From: Sphingomonas rosea | Lineage (GTDB): Bacteria; Pseudomonadota; Alphaproteobacteria; Sphingomonadales; Sphingomonadaceae | Direction of reading: 5' to 3' | Length of the DNA: 64,000 nt | Assembly (NCBI RefSeq): GCF_039538065.1 | Contig: NZ_BAABBR010000001.1 | Location: 844,501-908,500 of the forward strand | In this document: positions 42,537 through 50,569 of the stretch, piece by piece | Position numbering within the stretch: the first letter of the stretch is position 1 | Layout: each line of letters opens with the position of its first letter | Translations under genes and position numbers: made by a program | Notes under the pieces: generated by a model | Told to the model about the DNA's origin: nothing | Seen by the model: only the letters and a program-made list of their open reading frames with translations | Database searches by the model: none

Positions 42537-43034
42537 TTATTGCCCCCAGCCGAGCGTCGGGTCGATCTGCGCGCTCAGCCGCCGCGCGGCCCGACGGGCG
42601 AACCGCAGCAATTCGGCTTTGCGACGCGCGGGCGCGAGCGGGCGATGCGGCGCCTCGCGGATCACCGCCGCGTCATAGCGGTCGGCGACGATCACTCCCG
42701 CGGTCTCGGGCAGGAAACGATGCTCGTCGAGGAGGCCCGCCAGATGGTCGGGGACCGCCCAGAAGAAGCGGTCGCAATAATCGAGATAGTCGGTCCACTT
42801 GGCGTCGGTGGTGAGATCGGCCTTGCTGACCTTGATCTCGACGATCGTCAGCTGCCCCTTGGCGTCGATCCCCATCAGGTCCGCGCGGCGCCCGTTGGGC
42901 AGCGGCACTTCGCAGATTGCGAACAGGTCACGTCGGCAGAACAGGCGCGTGACGCCGCGCGCCACCTCGACGGCGACGGGGGGCAAGTCCTGGAAGCAGT
43001 GACCGGGAACGAGGGAATCGGGAGCGGTGGACAC
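42537..43034 (-). CDS. mmcB: MmcB-family DNA repair nuclease-like protein
   Basis: 165 residues of PD-(D/E)XK fold. The catalytic pattern is RRADLMGID, then TIVEIKVSKAD. MmcB of Caulobacter is an SOS-induced repair protein that helps survive mitomycin C. Here it would act on damaged DNA. There is no LexA box I can confirm upstream. Spaced 39 bp from the SleB gene. Confidence 0.83.
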   Translation of the reverse strand: MSTAPDSLVPGHCFQDLPPVAVEVARGVTRLFCRRDLFAICEVPLPNGRRADLMGIDAKGQLTIVEIKVSKADLTTDAKWTDYLDYCDRFFWAVPDHLAGLLDEHRFLPETAGVIVADRYDAAVIREAPHRPLAPARRKAELLRFARRAARRLSAQIDPTLGWGQ

Positions 43035-43073
43035 GCCCCGTGCTTAGAACAAGTCGGGAACGCCGACTAGTCT

Positions 43074-43748
43074 CTAGCGATAGAAGACGTGGTTGCCGAC
43101 CGACGCGATGCGGGTCATGCGCCAGCCCGGGCTCACGCGCTTGGCGTGGAAGAACAGGGCCTTGCCGACATTGCTCTCGCGCATGTCGCCGGCGACGATG
43201 CGAGCGATGGCGACCGCATTCTGCCACTGGAGACCGGCCTTGTTGATCGACGGCCAGCGGCCGCCGCGAACGAAGCTGAACTGGCCGCGCTGCGTCAGCA
43301 CGCCGCAATAGGTCTTGGGGAAGCGACCGCCGCTCTCGGCGCGGTTCTCGATCACCTGGCCGACGGCGAGCTGGCCGGCGAGCGGCTCGCTCTTGCTCTC
43401 GAAGTAGACGCCGACGGCGAGGCATTCGAGCTCGCGGCTGCCTGGGTCGGTGCGGCGCATCGCGCTGACGGCCTCGGCCAGGCTCGCGCCCTTCGGGAAG
43501 GCGACCGGCGCATCGTCATCGTCGGTGGCGGGCTGCGCCGTGGCCGGCTCGTCGGTGCCGGCGACGGTGGCCGGAGCGAGCGGGTCCTTGGCGAGCGGGG
43601 TGGTGACAAGCGGTTCATCGTTCATCTTGGCGACGGCGGCGACGACCTGCTCGGTGGCCGGACCCTGATTCTGGAGAACCTGGGCCGGAGCAACGGAGCC
43701 TGCGCCAAGCGCAATGCCGGCAACCATCAAGACCAAACGACGAACCAC
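43074..43748 (-). CDS. SleB-like cell wall hydrolase
   Basis: 224 residues. Hydrophobic start LMVAGIALGAGSVAPA-Q as a signal peptide, then a low-complexity Ala/Pro/Asp region, then a hydrolase_2 (SleB/CwlJ) domain: ECLAVGVYFESKSEPLAGQLAVGQVIENR and FSFVRGGRWP to the end. It cuts peptidoglycan in the periplasm. I start at the GTG at 43748, six bases after AGGG. A 20-bp palindrome sits in the leader. Confidence 0.85.
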   Translation of the reverse strand: MVRRLVLMVAGIALGAGSVAPAQVLQNQGPATEQVVAAVAKMNDEPLVTTPLAKDPLAPATVAGTDEPATAQPATDDDDAPVAFPKGASLAEAVSAMRRTDPGSRELECLAVGVYFESKSEPLAGQLAVGQVIENRAESGGRFPKTYCGVLTQRGQFSFVRGGRWPSINKAGLQWQNAVAIARIVAGDMRESNVGKALFFHAKRVSPGWRMTRIASVGNHVFYR

Positions 43749-43793
43749 GTAATCCCTAACAACCTGCGGTGGACCGCCACTCGGCAGAGGGAT

Positions 43794-43813
43794 GCGACCG
43801 ATCACTCGGTCGC
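43794..43813. repeat. 20-bp palindrome in the SleB leader
   Basis: GCGACCGA (43794-43801), loop TCAC, TCGGTCGC (43806-43813): a perfect 8-bp stem with a tetraloop. It lies between the DUF1491 stop and the SleB start, so it may end the upstream operon or shape the SleB leader RNA. Confidence 0.45.
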
Positions 43814-43930
43814 TTCACGTCATGCCTGGGCAAATCCCCCGTCTCGCGCGGCTCCCCAGGACGGATTGACCGGCCCGGGAAGCACCCCGCTCGAAAGCTG
43901 TTCCTCGGTTCGTCGCAAATCTTTTGAAGG

Positions 43931-44266
43931 TCAATCGTCCGAGATCATTCCCGCGACGAATCGTTCCGACGACGGGACGTCCAGTTCGATTGCCCACAGA
44001 TCGGGGTCCCGATCGAGCGCACGCGCAAGATGTTGTTGCACTGCCGCCGAATCGGCCAATGACCGCGATTCCCAGCGATAGCGGCCATCGCGCTGGAGCA
44101 GCCGTTCGACCGTCGCCACCGGTTCCCCGCGCTCGGCCAGGACCACCAGCACGGTGCCCTTGTCGGCGTCCCCGCGACGCAGCACCGTGCCGAACCCGCC
44201 CTCGCCTCGCGCCCGGGCGAGCAGCGCGGAAACCTCGACCGACGGCGCCAGCCTGGCGTCGCTCAT
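43931..44266 (-). CDS. DUF1491 protein
   Basis: 111 residues. The N-terminal pattern is APSVEVSALLARARGEGGFGTVLRRGDADKGTVLVVL and the C-terminal FVAGMISDD. It fits the alphaproteobacterial DUF1491 family, function unknown. The ATG at 44266 overlaps the thioesterase stop by four bases. It ends the maf-to-DUF1491 chain of minus-strand genes. Confidence 0.75.
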   Translation of the reverse strand: MSDARLAPSVEVSALLARARGEGGFGTVLRRGDADKGTVLVVLAERGEPVATVERLLQRDGRYRWESRSLADSAAVQQHLARALDRDPDLWAIELDVPSSERFVAGMISDD

Positions 44267-44742
44267 CCCGGCCGATATCCGGCGAGGCCCGCCAGTGCGA
44301 TGTGCGAGCGCATGAAGGTGCCGGTCCCGCGCGCGCATTCCTCGCCGCTCGAATCCACGATCCGCGCTTCGGCGACGAACACCCGTCGCCGGCCCGACAC
44401 CCAGCGCCCCTCGGCATGCGCCGGCCCCTCGCGCAGCGGCTTGGTGAAGTGGAGATTGAAGGCGGTGGTCAGGAGAAAGCGGTCGCTCACCAGGCTGTTT
44501 GCGGCATAGAAGGCCGCGTCGTCGAGCATCTTGAAGTAGAGCGTCCCGTGCGCCGCGCCGGCCGCATGGAAGCTGTCGGGCGCTACGGTGAAGTCGATCC
44601 GCGAGACGCCCGCCTCGTCAAGCCGGAGCGCCGAGCGGAACAGGCCGTTGATCGGCGCCGAGGCGTAGAGCTGCTCGAGCCCGCGGAAATGGGCATCGGC
44701 ACCGCTCACCGGTCCCGCCGTGTCAGGCGGCGTGCGGCTCAT
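44263..44742 (-). CDS. PaaI-family hotdog thioesterase
   Basis: 159 residues. Hotdog core with AAGAAHGTLYFKMLDDAAFYAANS, the conserved H-G...D motif. It would hydrolyse an acyl-CoA thioester. The ATG at 44742 overlaps ptsN by 20 bases; the GTG at 44709 is an alternative that removes the overlap. It is coupled downstream to DUF1491. Confidence 0.75.
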   Translation of the reverse strand: MSRTPPDTAGPVSGADAHFRGLEQLYASAPINGLFRSALRLDEAGVSRIDFTVAPDSFHAAGAAHGTLYFKMLDDAAFYAANSLVSDRFLLTTAFNLHFTKPLREGPAHAEGRWVSGRRRVFVAEARIVDSSGEECARGTGTFMRSHIALAGLAGYRPG

Positions 44743-45187
44743 CGACCCCGATCAGCACCGCGGCCAGCGCATCGCGCGAGCGGGCGCCCCGCAATTTCTC
44801 CAGCGTCGGCCCGTGGCGCACCACCCGGCTGATCGCCGCCAGCGCCTTCAGGTGATCCGCGCCCGCGTCGGGCGGCGAGAGGAGCAGGAAGACGAGATCC
44901 ACCGGGTCGCCGTCGATCGCCTTGTAGTCGAGCGGCTCGGCGAGCTGCGCGACGAGGCCATAGATCCGCTTCAGCCCCGCGATCTTGCCGTGGGGAATCG
45001 CCACGCCGTTGCCGAAGCCGGTCGACCCCAGCCGCTCGCGCTCGGCAAGCGCGGTGACGAGCTCGGCCGGGTCGATCCCCAGCCGCTGCCCGGCGATCTG
45101 GCCGAGGCTCTGGAACAGGGCGCGCTTGTTCGCCGCCGACAGCGCCGGACGCATCGCGTCGAAGTCGATGAAGGAACCAAGCTGCAT
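44723..45187 (-). CDS. ptsN: PTS IIA-like nitrogen regulatory protein
   Basis: 154 residues. EIIA(Ntr) domain with the phosphorylated His in VAIPHGKI. It relays phosphate from PTS-Ntr to control potassium and nitrogen responses. It lies after hpf, as is common in proteobacteria where rpoN-hpf-ptsN cluster; rpoN is not here. Start ATG at 45187. Confidence 0.93.
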   Translation of the reverse strand: MQLGSFIDFDAMRPALSAANKRALFQSLGQIAGQRLGIDPAELVTALAERERLGSTGFGNGVAIPHGKIAGLKRIYGLVAQLAEPLDYKAIDGDPVDLVFLLLSPPDAGADHLKALAAISRVVRHGPTLEKLRGARSRDALAAVLIGVDEPHAA

Positions 45188-45250
45188 GCACTGTTACTCT
45201 GAAACGGCCTTCTGCCCGGGCGGGCTGATGCCTCAACGAAGGGCCGCGGT

Positions 45251-45829
45251 CTAGCGATCCCTTGGTTCGACCCAGCCGATGGTCCCGTCGTCGCGGCGAT
45301 ACACCATGTTATAGGCGCCGGTGCCGGTGTTGCGGAACATGAGCGCGGTGGTGTTGCGCAGGTCGAGCATCATCACCGCGTCCGAGACACTGGCGCTGGG
45401 AATGTCGACCCGGGTCTCGGCGACCACCGGCGGGTGCTCGGGCGCAGGCTCGTCCTCGGAGGCCGGCGGGGCGAAGACGGTATAGGCCGCGCCATCCTCG
45501 GGTTCGGCCGACGCACCGCCGCCCTCGCCCTTACGGTCGCGCAGCCGCGACTTGTAGCGCTTGAGCTGCCGTTCGATCTTGTCGGCCGCGCCGTCGAACG
45601 CGACCTGCGCCTCGAACGCCTTGTTGCTGGCCTTGAGCACGACCCCATTCACCACCGGAGCGATGATGTCGCAGGTGAAGCCATTGTCGTGCGGGCCCTT
45701 GCCGAAGGTGACATTGGCGGCCGACGCGCGGTTGAAATAGCGGGTGATCATGGGCTCGAGGCGATCGGACACATGGTTCTGGAGCGCGGCCCCGGTCTCG
45801 ACCTGGTGACCTGAAACCCTGATGTCCAT
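45251..45829 (-). CDS. hpf: Ribosome hibernation promoting factor (long form)
   Basis: 192 residues: the ribosome-binding alpha/beta domain (about 1-110; VSGHQVETGAALQNHV) and a C-terminal dimerisation domain (about 130-192; MLDLRNTTALMFRNT). Long HPF dimerises 70S ribosomes into 100S in stationary phase. Start ATG at 45829. Lies between dnaQ and ptsN. Confidence 0.94.
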   Translation of the reverse strand: MDIRVSGHQVETGAALQNHVSDRLEPMITRYFNRASAANVTFGKGPHDNGFTCDIIAPVVNGVVLKASNKAFEAQVAFDGAADKIERQLKRYKSRLRDRKGEGGGASAEPEDGAAYTVFAPPASEDEPAPEHPPVVAETRVDIPSASVSDAVMMLDLRNTTALMFRNTGTGAYNMVYRRDDGTIGWVEPRDR

Positions 45830-45867
45830 CGCCGTCTCCCTCCAGTCGCCCGGGGAAGTCCCGGCAC

Positions 45868-46575
45868 TCAGCTGGCCGGGATGCTCGCCCAGAGCGGTTC
45901 CTTGATCTTCGCTATGAACTGGGCATGCGCTGCCAGCTCGTCAAGCGAAGCGGCATGGGCTCGGGCCGGCCGGACCGGGCGCTGCGACGGGCGAAGGGTC
46001 GGGACCGGCGCTTCGCCGGCCGCCGCCGCGGCACTGGCCTCGGCCAGCAGCGACAGGCCGATCTGCCGGCCGCCGGTCAGTTCGACATAGACTTGCGCGA
46101 GAAGCTGCGCGTCGAGCAGCGCGCCATGCTTGACCCGGGCCGAGCGATCGACCCCGAAGCGGGTGCAGAGCGCGTCGAGGCTGTGCTTGGCGCCCGGATG
46201 CTTCGAACGCGCCAGCACGAGGGTGCAGATCATCCGGCTCAGGCACACCGGATCGCGCCCGCAATGCGCGAGCTCGGCATTGAGAAACCCGAAGTCGAAC
46301 GCGGCATTGTGCGCGATCAGCGGCGCGTCGCCGATGAAGTCGAGCAGCGCTTCGCAGCCGTCGGAGAACAGCGGCTTGTCCGACAGGAAGATCGTCGACA
46401 GTCCGTGGACCGCTTCGGCCTCGCTCGGCATCGAGCGCTCGGGATTGTAATAAGCGTGAAATTCGCGGCCTGTCGGGCAGCGGTTGACGAGCTCGACGCA
46501 GCCGATCTCGACCATCCGGTCGCCGGTCGCCGGATTGACGCCGGTGGTCTCGGTATCGAAGACGATCTCACGCAT
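45868..46575 (-). CDS. dnaQ: DNA polymerase III epsilon (proofreading) subunit
   Basis: 235 residues. DEDDh exonuclease with FDTETTG, HNAAFDFGF and the late His-x4-Asp in VKHGALLDAQLL. It proofreads replicative synthesis. All catalytic residues are present, in contrast to polA in this window. It is part of maf-aroE-coaE-dnaQ, coupled to coaE with an 8-bp gap. Confidence 0.95.
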   Translation of the reverse strand: MREIVFDTETTGVNPATGDRMVEIGCVELVNRCPTGREFHAYYNPERSMPSEAEAVHGLSTIFLSDKPLFSDGCEALLDFIGDAPLIAHNAAFDFGFLNAELAHCGRDPVCLSRMICTLVLARSKHPGAKHSLDALCTRFGVDRSARVKHGALLDAQLLAQVYVELTGGRQIGLSLLAEASAAAAAGEAPVPTLRPSQRPVRPARAHAASLDELAAHAQFIAKIKEPLWASIPAS

Positions 46576-46583
46576 GGGTGGAG

Positions 46584-47177
46584 CTATGCGCCCGGGCCAA
46601 GTCCCAGTCCAGCAAGGATTTCATCGACCTGGGCCTCGGTCGCGGCAAGGCTGATCGAGGTGTCGATGACATGGGTGGCACGCGCCCGTTTCTCGGCGTC
46701 GGGCATCTGCCGGGCGAGGATGTGATCGAGCTTCTCCGGCGTCATTCCCGGCCGCGCCAGCACCCGCTCGCGCTGCACGTCCGCCGGAGCGGAAACGACG
46801 ATGATCACGTCGAACACTCGGTCGCCGCCGGTCTCGAACAGGAGCGGGATGTCGAACAGCAGGGCGGGGGCGTCGCCATGCGCGACGATGAAGCGCGTGC
46901 GTTCGTGGTGGACCGCCGGATGCATGATCGCCTCCAGCGCCTTCAGTTCGTCGGGCCGGCCGAGCACCGCCGCCGACAGCGCCTCGCGGTCGACCGCGCC
47001 GTCGCGCGTCGTGCCGGGAAACCGCTGTTCGATCACCGGCACGAGTTTGCCGCCCGGCCCCTGCAAGCGCCGCACCGCCGCATCGGCGTCGAACACCGGA
47101 ATGCCCCGCGCCGCGAACATCGCCGCGACGGTCGATTTGCCCATGCCGATCGAGCCGGTGAGCGCGATCGTCCTCAT
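46584..47177 (-). CDS. coaE: Dephospho-CoA kinase
   Basis: 197 residues. Last step of CoA synthesis. P-loop GSIGMGKSTVAAMF at the N-terminus, DADAAV and DIPLLFETGGD are typical. ATGA overlap with aroE. Order aroE-coaE-dnaQ is conserved next to alphaproteobacterial origins. Confidence 0.95.
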   Translation of the reverse strand: MRTIALTGSIGMGKSTVAAMFAARGIPVFDADAAVRRLQGPGGKLVPVIEQRFPGTTRDGAVDREALSAAVLGRPDELKALEAIMHPAVHHERTRFIVAHGDAPALLFDIPLLFETGGDRVFDVIIVVSAPADVQRERVLARPGMTPEKLDHILARQMPDAEKRARATHVIDTSISLAATEAQVDEILAGLGLGPGA

Positions 47178-48001
47178 GCCGTCAGCAACCCGCGCAACTC
47201 GGCGTCATGCTCGCGCGGGGCGGGCTCGCCGAAGAAGAGCTTGAAGGCTCCGCCTGCTTGTCCGACCAACATGATCAGGCCGTCGACCGCAGTAAGTCCA
47301 ATCGCTTCGGCCTTTTGGAGAAGTCCGGTCTTTAATGGTGAATAGACCATATCGAAGACGTAGGCGTCGGGAGCCACCGTCTCCAGCGCTGCCAGAATAT
47401 TGTCTGGCATGGGCCATTGTCCTGTCATGCCGAGAGGACTTGCATTGATGATGCCGTCGACATTGCGCATTGCCTCAGCAGCTTCGGCGAACGGATAAAA
47501 AGCAAGATCATAAGGTAGGGAAGATAGCGCGTGCCGGGCCTTGATCGGATCGCGAGCTACGACCCTGATGTCGAGCGCGCACATGACATCCAATGTCGGA
47601 ATGGCGGCCCTTGCAGCACCCCCAGCGCCAATGATGCAGACCGAGTTGTGAACACCGGGAATCGCTGCATCGACACCGCTGCCATCGGTGTTGAAGGCCA
47701 CCAGTTTGCCATTCTTCGGAACAATGCAGTTCGCCGCTCCAATGTCAGCGGCTGACTGGTCAATCTCATCGACGAGGGCGAGCGCTGCAATCTTGTGAGG
47801 AATAGTGAGGTTGCAACCCGTCCAGACGGGGTCCTCGCGCCGATGCTCCAGATAAGCCTGCAACTCTTCGGGAGCGACGTGACACGTCCGATAAACACCC
47901 GTGATCCCGAGCTTCGCCAGCCAGAAATTGTGGATCAGCGGCGACTTCGAATGGCCGACCGGATCGCCGATCACTTCGGCATAAGGCACGCCAGACGTCA
48001 T
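47174..48001 (-). CDS. aroE: Shikimate dehydrogenase
   Basis: 275 residues. Reduces 3-dehydroshikimate. Substrate residues SKSPLIHN, Lys in NLTIPHK, Asn/Asp in AANCI and FNTDGSG. NADP motif GAGGAARAA. The middle stretch, about 47260-47960, is visibly less GC-rich (about 53-55% in lines I counted) than its neighbours, while both ends are not. ATGA overlaps tie it to maf and coaE. Confidence 0.95.
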   Translation of the reverse strand: MTSGVPYAEVIGDPVGHSKSPLIHNFWLAKLGITGVYRTCHVAPEELQAYLEHRREDPVWTGCNLTIPHKIAALALVDEIDQSAADIGAANCIVPKNGKLVAFNTDGSGVDAAIPGVHNSVCIIGAGGAARAAIPTLDVMCALDIRVVARDPIKARHALSSLPYDLAFYPFAEAAEAMRNVDGIINASPLGMTGQWPMPDNILAALETVAPDAYVFDMVYSPLKTGLLQKAEAIGLTAVDGLIMLVGQAGGAFKLFFGEPAPREHDAELRGLLTA

Positions 48002-48582
48002 GACGGCAGCTTGCCCCGTTCCCGCAGCGCGCCCAGCAGCGGCAGCAGCGGAAGGCCGAGGATCGTGAAATGGTCGCCCTCGATCGTCTCGAACAATTGG
48101 ATGCCCGGCCCTTCGAGCCGGAACACGCCGACGCAATAGCTGACCTCGGGCCAGTCCGCCTCGAGATAGTCTTCGATGAACGCCTCGCTCAGCGGCCGGA
48201 CCTGGAGCCGCGCCTCGCTCGCATGGCGCCAGACGATCTCTCCGCCCTGCGCCAGCACCACCGCGCTGGTGAGCCGCATCGTCTTGCCCGAAAAGAAGCG
48301 CAGATGCTCGGCCGCGCTCTCGCGCCCCGCGGGCTTGTCAAAGCGGCGGCCCTCGACACTGACCAGGCTGTCGCTGCCGATCACCAGCGCGTCGCCTTGC
48401 ATGCCGCTCACCGCCAAAGCCTTGGCCTCGGCCAGCCGGGTCGCGAGCGCGGCATCGTCGCCCGCGAAGCCCGCCTTCACCGCCGCTTCGTCGACCCCGG
48501 GCGCCTGCGCCGCATAAGCGACGCCCGCATTGGCGATCAGGGTGCCCCGAATGGGCGAAGTCGAGGCCAGGATCAGGGTCAC
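47998..48582 (-). CDS. maf: Maf-family nucleotide pyrophosphatase
   Basis: 194 residues. N-terminal LASTSPIRGTLI, GSDSLVSVEG and DYLEADWPEVSYC are Maf features. It hydrolyses non-canonical nucleoside triphosphates. In Caulobacter a DUF299 gene lies between maf and the origin; here maf itself is the first gene leftwards. Starts at the edge of the proposed origin. Confidence 0.9.
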   Translation of the reverse strand: MTLILASTSPIRGTLIANAGVAYAAQAPGVDEAAVKAGFAGDDAALATRLAEAKALAVSGMQGDALVIGSDSLVSVEGRRFDKPAGRESAAEHLRFFSGKTMRLTSAVVLAQGGEIVWRHASEARLQVRPLSEAFIEDYLEADWPEVSYCVGVFRLEGPGIQLFETIEGDHFTILGLPLLPLLGALRERGKLPS

Positions 48583-48605
48583 GCCGCCAGTTCCATGTTC
48601 GTTCC

Positions 48606-48614
48606 TGTGGAGAA
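48606..48614 (-). promoter_or_regulatory. DnaA-box-like 9-mer 1
   Basis: TGTGGAGAA on the plus strand, one mismatch to the reverse complement of TTATCCACA. Confidence 0.45.
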
Positions 48615-48697
48615 ATGCCCCTCAGCCCCTAGCGCGGATCGGGGGATGGACCAATCGGAGCGCGTCCGGGCCGCTCGCCATCGATTCCCCGACTCGT

Positions 48698-48706
48698 TTA
48701 TCCACG
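48698..48706 (+). promoter_or_regulatory. DnaA-box-like 9-mer 2
   Basis: TTATCCACG, one mismatch (last base) to TTATCCACA. Confidence 0.6.
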
Positions 48707-48716
48707 GGGGACGAAG

Positions 48717-48725
48717 CCATCCACA
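48717..48725 (+). promoter_or_regulatory. DnaA-box-like 9-mer 3
   Basis: CCATCCACA, two mismatches (first two bases) to TTATCCACA, spaced 10 bp after box 2. Confidence 0.4.
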
Positions 48726-48729
48726 AGGC

Positions 48730-48738
48730 TGTGGATAT
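48730..48738 (-). promoter_or_regulatory. DnaA-box-like 9-mer 4
   Basis: TGTGGATAT, one mismatch to the reverse complement of TTATCCACA; faces boxes 2 and 3. Confidence 0.55.
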
Positions 48739-48889
48739 CGGGAGTCCCGCGCCGCGAATCGGCGGTCTTGCGAGAAGAACGGTTTCCGGCCACCTGTTGG
48801 CAACCGTGTGAGGTCCACTTAATCCCCCTCATGGGGCGACCAACAGACTCCAACTACCTTTTAAGAATCTAAGAGAGAAAGAGATAAGG

Positions 48890-49939
48890 GTGGCGGATCA
48901 GCCTTCGAGTTTGACGACCGACAAGCCCCTCCTTGCCGTCCTGCGCGGCGAGCGCCGGGATCCACCCCCGGTCTGGATGATGCGCCAGGCCGGCCGCTAT
49001 CTTCCCGAATATCGTGCGCTCCGGGCCGACAAGGGCGGCTTCCTCGACATGGTCTACGATCCGGCCGCCGCGGCCGAGATCACGCTCCAGCCGCTGCGCC
49101 GATTCCCGCTCGACGCCGCGATCCTCTTTTCCGACATCCTGATCGTGCCGCATGCGCTCGGCCAGCAGCTCAGCTTCGTCGCCGGCGAGGGGCCGCGCCT
49201 CGCACCGCCGCTGTCGGGCGCCGAGATGAGCGCCTTCGTGCCCGCGCCGGAGCGTTTCGAGGCCATCTACGAGACCGTTCGCCAGGTGAAGGCGCAGTTG
49301 TCGCCTGAAACGACTTTCCTCGGCTTTGCGGGCTCTCCCTGGACCGTGGCGACCTACATGGTCGCAGGCGAAGGCAGCCGCGAGCAGGCCGAGGCGCGCC
49401 AGCTCGCCTATCTCGACCCCGGCAAGTTCGGTGCGATCATCACCGCGATCGAGGACGCCAGCGTCGACTATCTGGTCGGCCAGGCCGATGCCGGCGTCGA
49501 TGCGGTGCAATTGTTCGACAGCTGGTCGGGCAGCCTCGCCCCGGCCGAGTTCGAGCGCTGGGTGATCGCTCCCACCGCGCGGATCGTCGATCGCCTGCGG
49601 AAAGCGCGTCCGAACCTCACCATCATCGGCTTTCCCAAGGGCGCTGGCGGCAAGCTTCCGGCTTATGCCCGCGAGACGGGAATCGACGCGGTCGGACTCG
49701 ACGAGACGGTCGATCCGGTCTGGGCGCATGCGAGCCTGCCCGACGGCATGCCGGTCCAGGGCAATCTCGATCCGCTCGCGCTGATCGCCGGCGGCGCCGC
49801 GCTGGAGAAGGCCGTGGGCAAGATCCTCGCCGCGCTCGAGGAGCGTCCGCACGTCTTCAACCTCGGCCACGGCATTCAGCAGACGACGCCGATCGCCCAC
49901 GTCGAACAATTTCTCCGCCTGCTCGGAAAGACCCTTTGA
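48890..49939 (+). CDS. hemE: Uroporphyrinogen decarboxylase
   Basis: 349 residues. Converts uroporphyrinogen III to coproporphyrinogen III. Signature PVWMMRQAGRYLPEYR near residue 24 and GFAGSPWTVATYM in the middle; the late FNLGHGIQQTTPIAHV is typical. Start GTG at 48890; the AT-rich leader is purine-rich (AGAGAGAAAGAGATAAGG). It marks the right edge of oriC, as in Caulobacter. Confidence 0.97.
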   Translation: MADQPSSLTTDKPLLAVLRGERRDPPPVWMMRQAGRYLPEYRALRADKGGFLDMVYDPAAAAEITLQPLRRFPLDAAILFSDILIVPHALGQQLSFVAGEGPRLAPPLSGAEMSAFVPAPERFEAIYETVRQVKAQLSPETTFLGFAGSPWTVATYMVAGEGSREQAEARQLAYLDPGKFGAIITAIEDASVDYLVGQADAGVDAVQLFDSWSGSLAPAEFERWVIAPTARIVDRLRKARPNLTIIGFPKGAGGKLPAYARETGIDAVGLDETVDPVWAHASLPDGMPVQGNLDPLALIAGGAALEKAVGKILAALEERPHVFNLGHGIQQTTPIAHVEQFLRLLGKTL

Positions 49940-49941
49940 CG

Positions 49942-50397
49942 ATGCTCGACGCCTACAACGGCTTCCTCGGCAACGCCTATCCGTGGGTGAAGGCCGCGCA
50001 CCTGACCTTCGTCATCTTCTGGATCGCGGGGCTGTTCCTGCTCCCGCGCTTCTACGTCTACCATCACGCGACCGCGCCCGGCTCGGCCGAGGATCGCGCC
50101 TGGATCGAGCGCGAGCGCCGCACCCGCTCGATCATCCTGACGCCCGCGCTGATCATCGTCTGGGTGCTCGGCCTCGCGCTCGCCTTCAACATCGGCGCGT
50201 GGAGCCAAGGCTGGTTCCACGGCAAGCTGCTGCTCGTGATAATGCTCTCGGGCTATCAGGGCTGGCTTGGTGCCTACGGCCGCAAGCTCGCGCGCGGCGA
50301 TCGCCCGCTCGAGAATCGCACGCTCCGCATCATGAACGAGGTGCCCGGCATCATGACCGCGCTCATCGTCGTGCTGGTGATCGTCAAGCCTTTCTGA
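49942..50397 (+). CDS. hemJ: Protoporphyrinogen oxidase HemJ
   Basis: 151 residues with four membrane helices. Family UPF0093/HemJ oxidises protoporphyrinogen IX at the penultimate heme step. The essential N-terminal His is in WVKAAHLTFVIFW and the basic loop RTRSIILTP is conserved. I prefer the ATG at 49942 over the TTG at 49936, which overlaps the hemE stop. It directly follows hemE, a heme-pathway pair. Confidence 0.88.
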   Translation: MLDAYNGFLGNAYPWVKAAHLTFVIFWIAGLFLLPRFYVYHHATAPGSAEDRAWIERERRTRSIILTPALIIVWVLGLALAFNIGAWSQGWFHGKLLLVIMLSGYQGWLGAYGRKLARGDRPLENRTLRIMNEVPGIMTALIVVLVIVKPF

Positions 50398-50426
50398 TCT
50401 TGCGAGGGGGCGGCAGGACCCCCATG

Positions 50427-50455
50427 TTGACTTGAGCCCCACCGGGGCATAGGCC
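50427..50455 (+). promoter_or_regulatory. Candidate sigma-70-type promoter for rho
   Basis: TTGACT at 50427-50432 and TAGGCC at 50450-50455, 17 bp apart, in the 172-bp gap before rho. The -35 is good, the -10 weak. The leader of over 100 nt could allow rho autoregulation, known in other bacteria. Confidence 0.35.
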
Positions 50456-50569
50456 GTCATCAATACGGCCGCACCGGCCCGTATTCCCCCTTTGCCGGTG
50501 TGTCCGCTCGGTTCTCGACGCGGCCTTTCAGTCATTCGACTGCAAACTTTCCAGACAAAAGACAGGTAA

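Larger units (their letters stand above)
48583..48889. other. Probable chromosomal replication origin (oriC)
   Basis: 307 bp without a gene between maf (minus) and hemE (plus). Seen: four 9-mers close to the DnaA box TTATCCACA, six GANTC methylation sites between 48683 and 48869, and an AT-richer edge at 48856-48887 that could unwind. Known: alphaproteobacterial origins lie beside hemE, with maf-aroE-coaE-dnaQ on one side and rho-mnmE-mnmG-rsmG-parAB on the other, as in Caulobacter. Genes point away from it on both sides. No clear CtrA pair TTAA-N7-TTAA was found. A weak hemE promoter (TTGGCA 48797, TAATCC 48820, 17-bp spacing) may lie within. Confidence 0.8.

Noticed and set aside
48815-48875. 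CtrA boxes (TTAA-N7-TTAA) at the origin
   Set aside because: TTAA occurs at 48819 and 48861, but without a partner at the right spacing.
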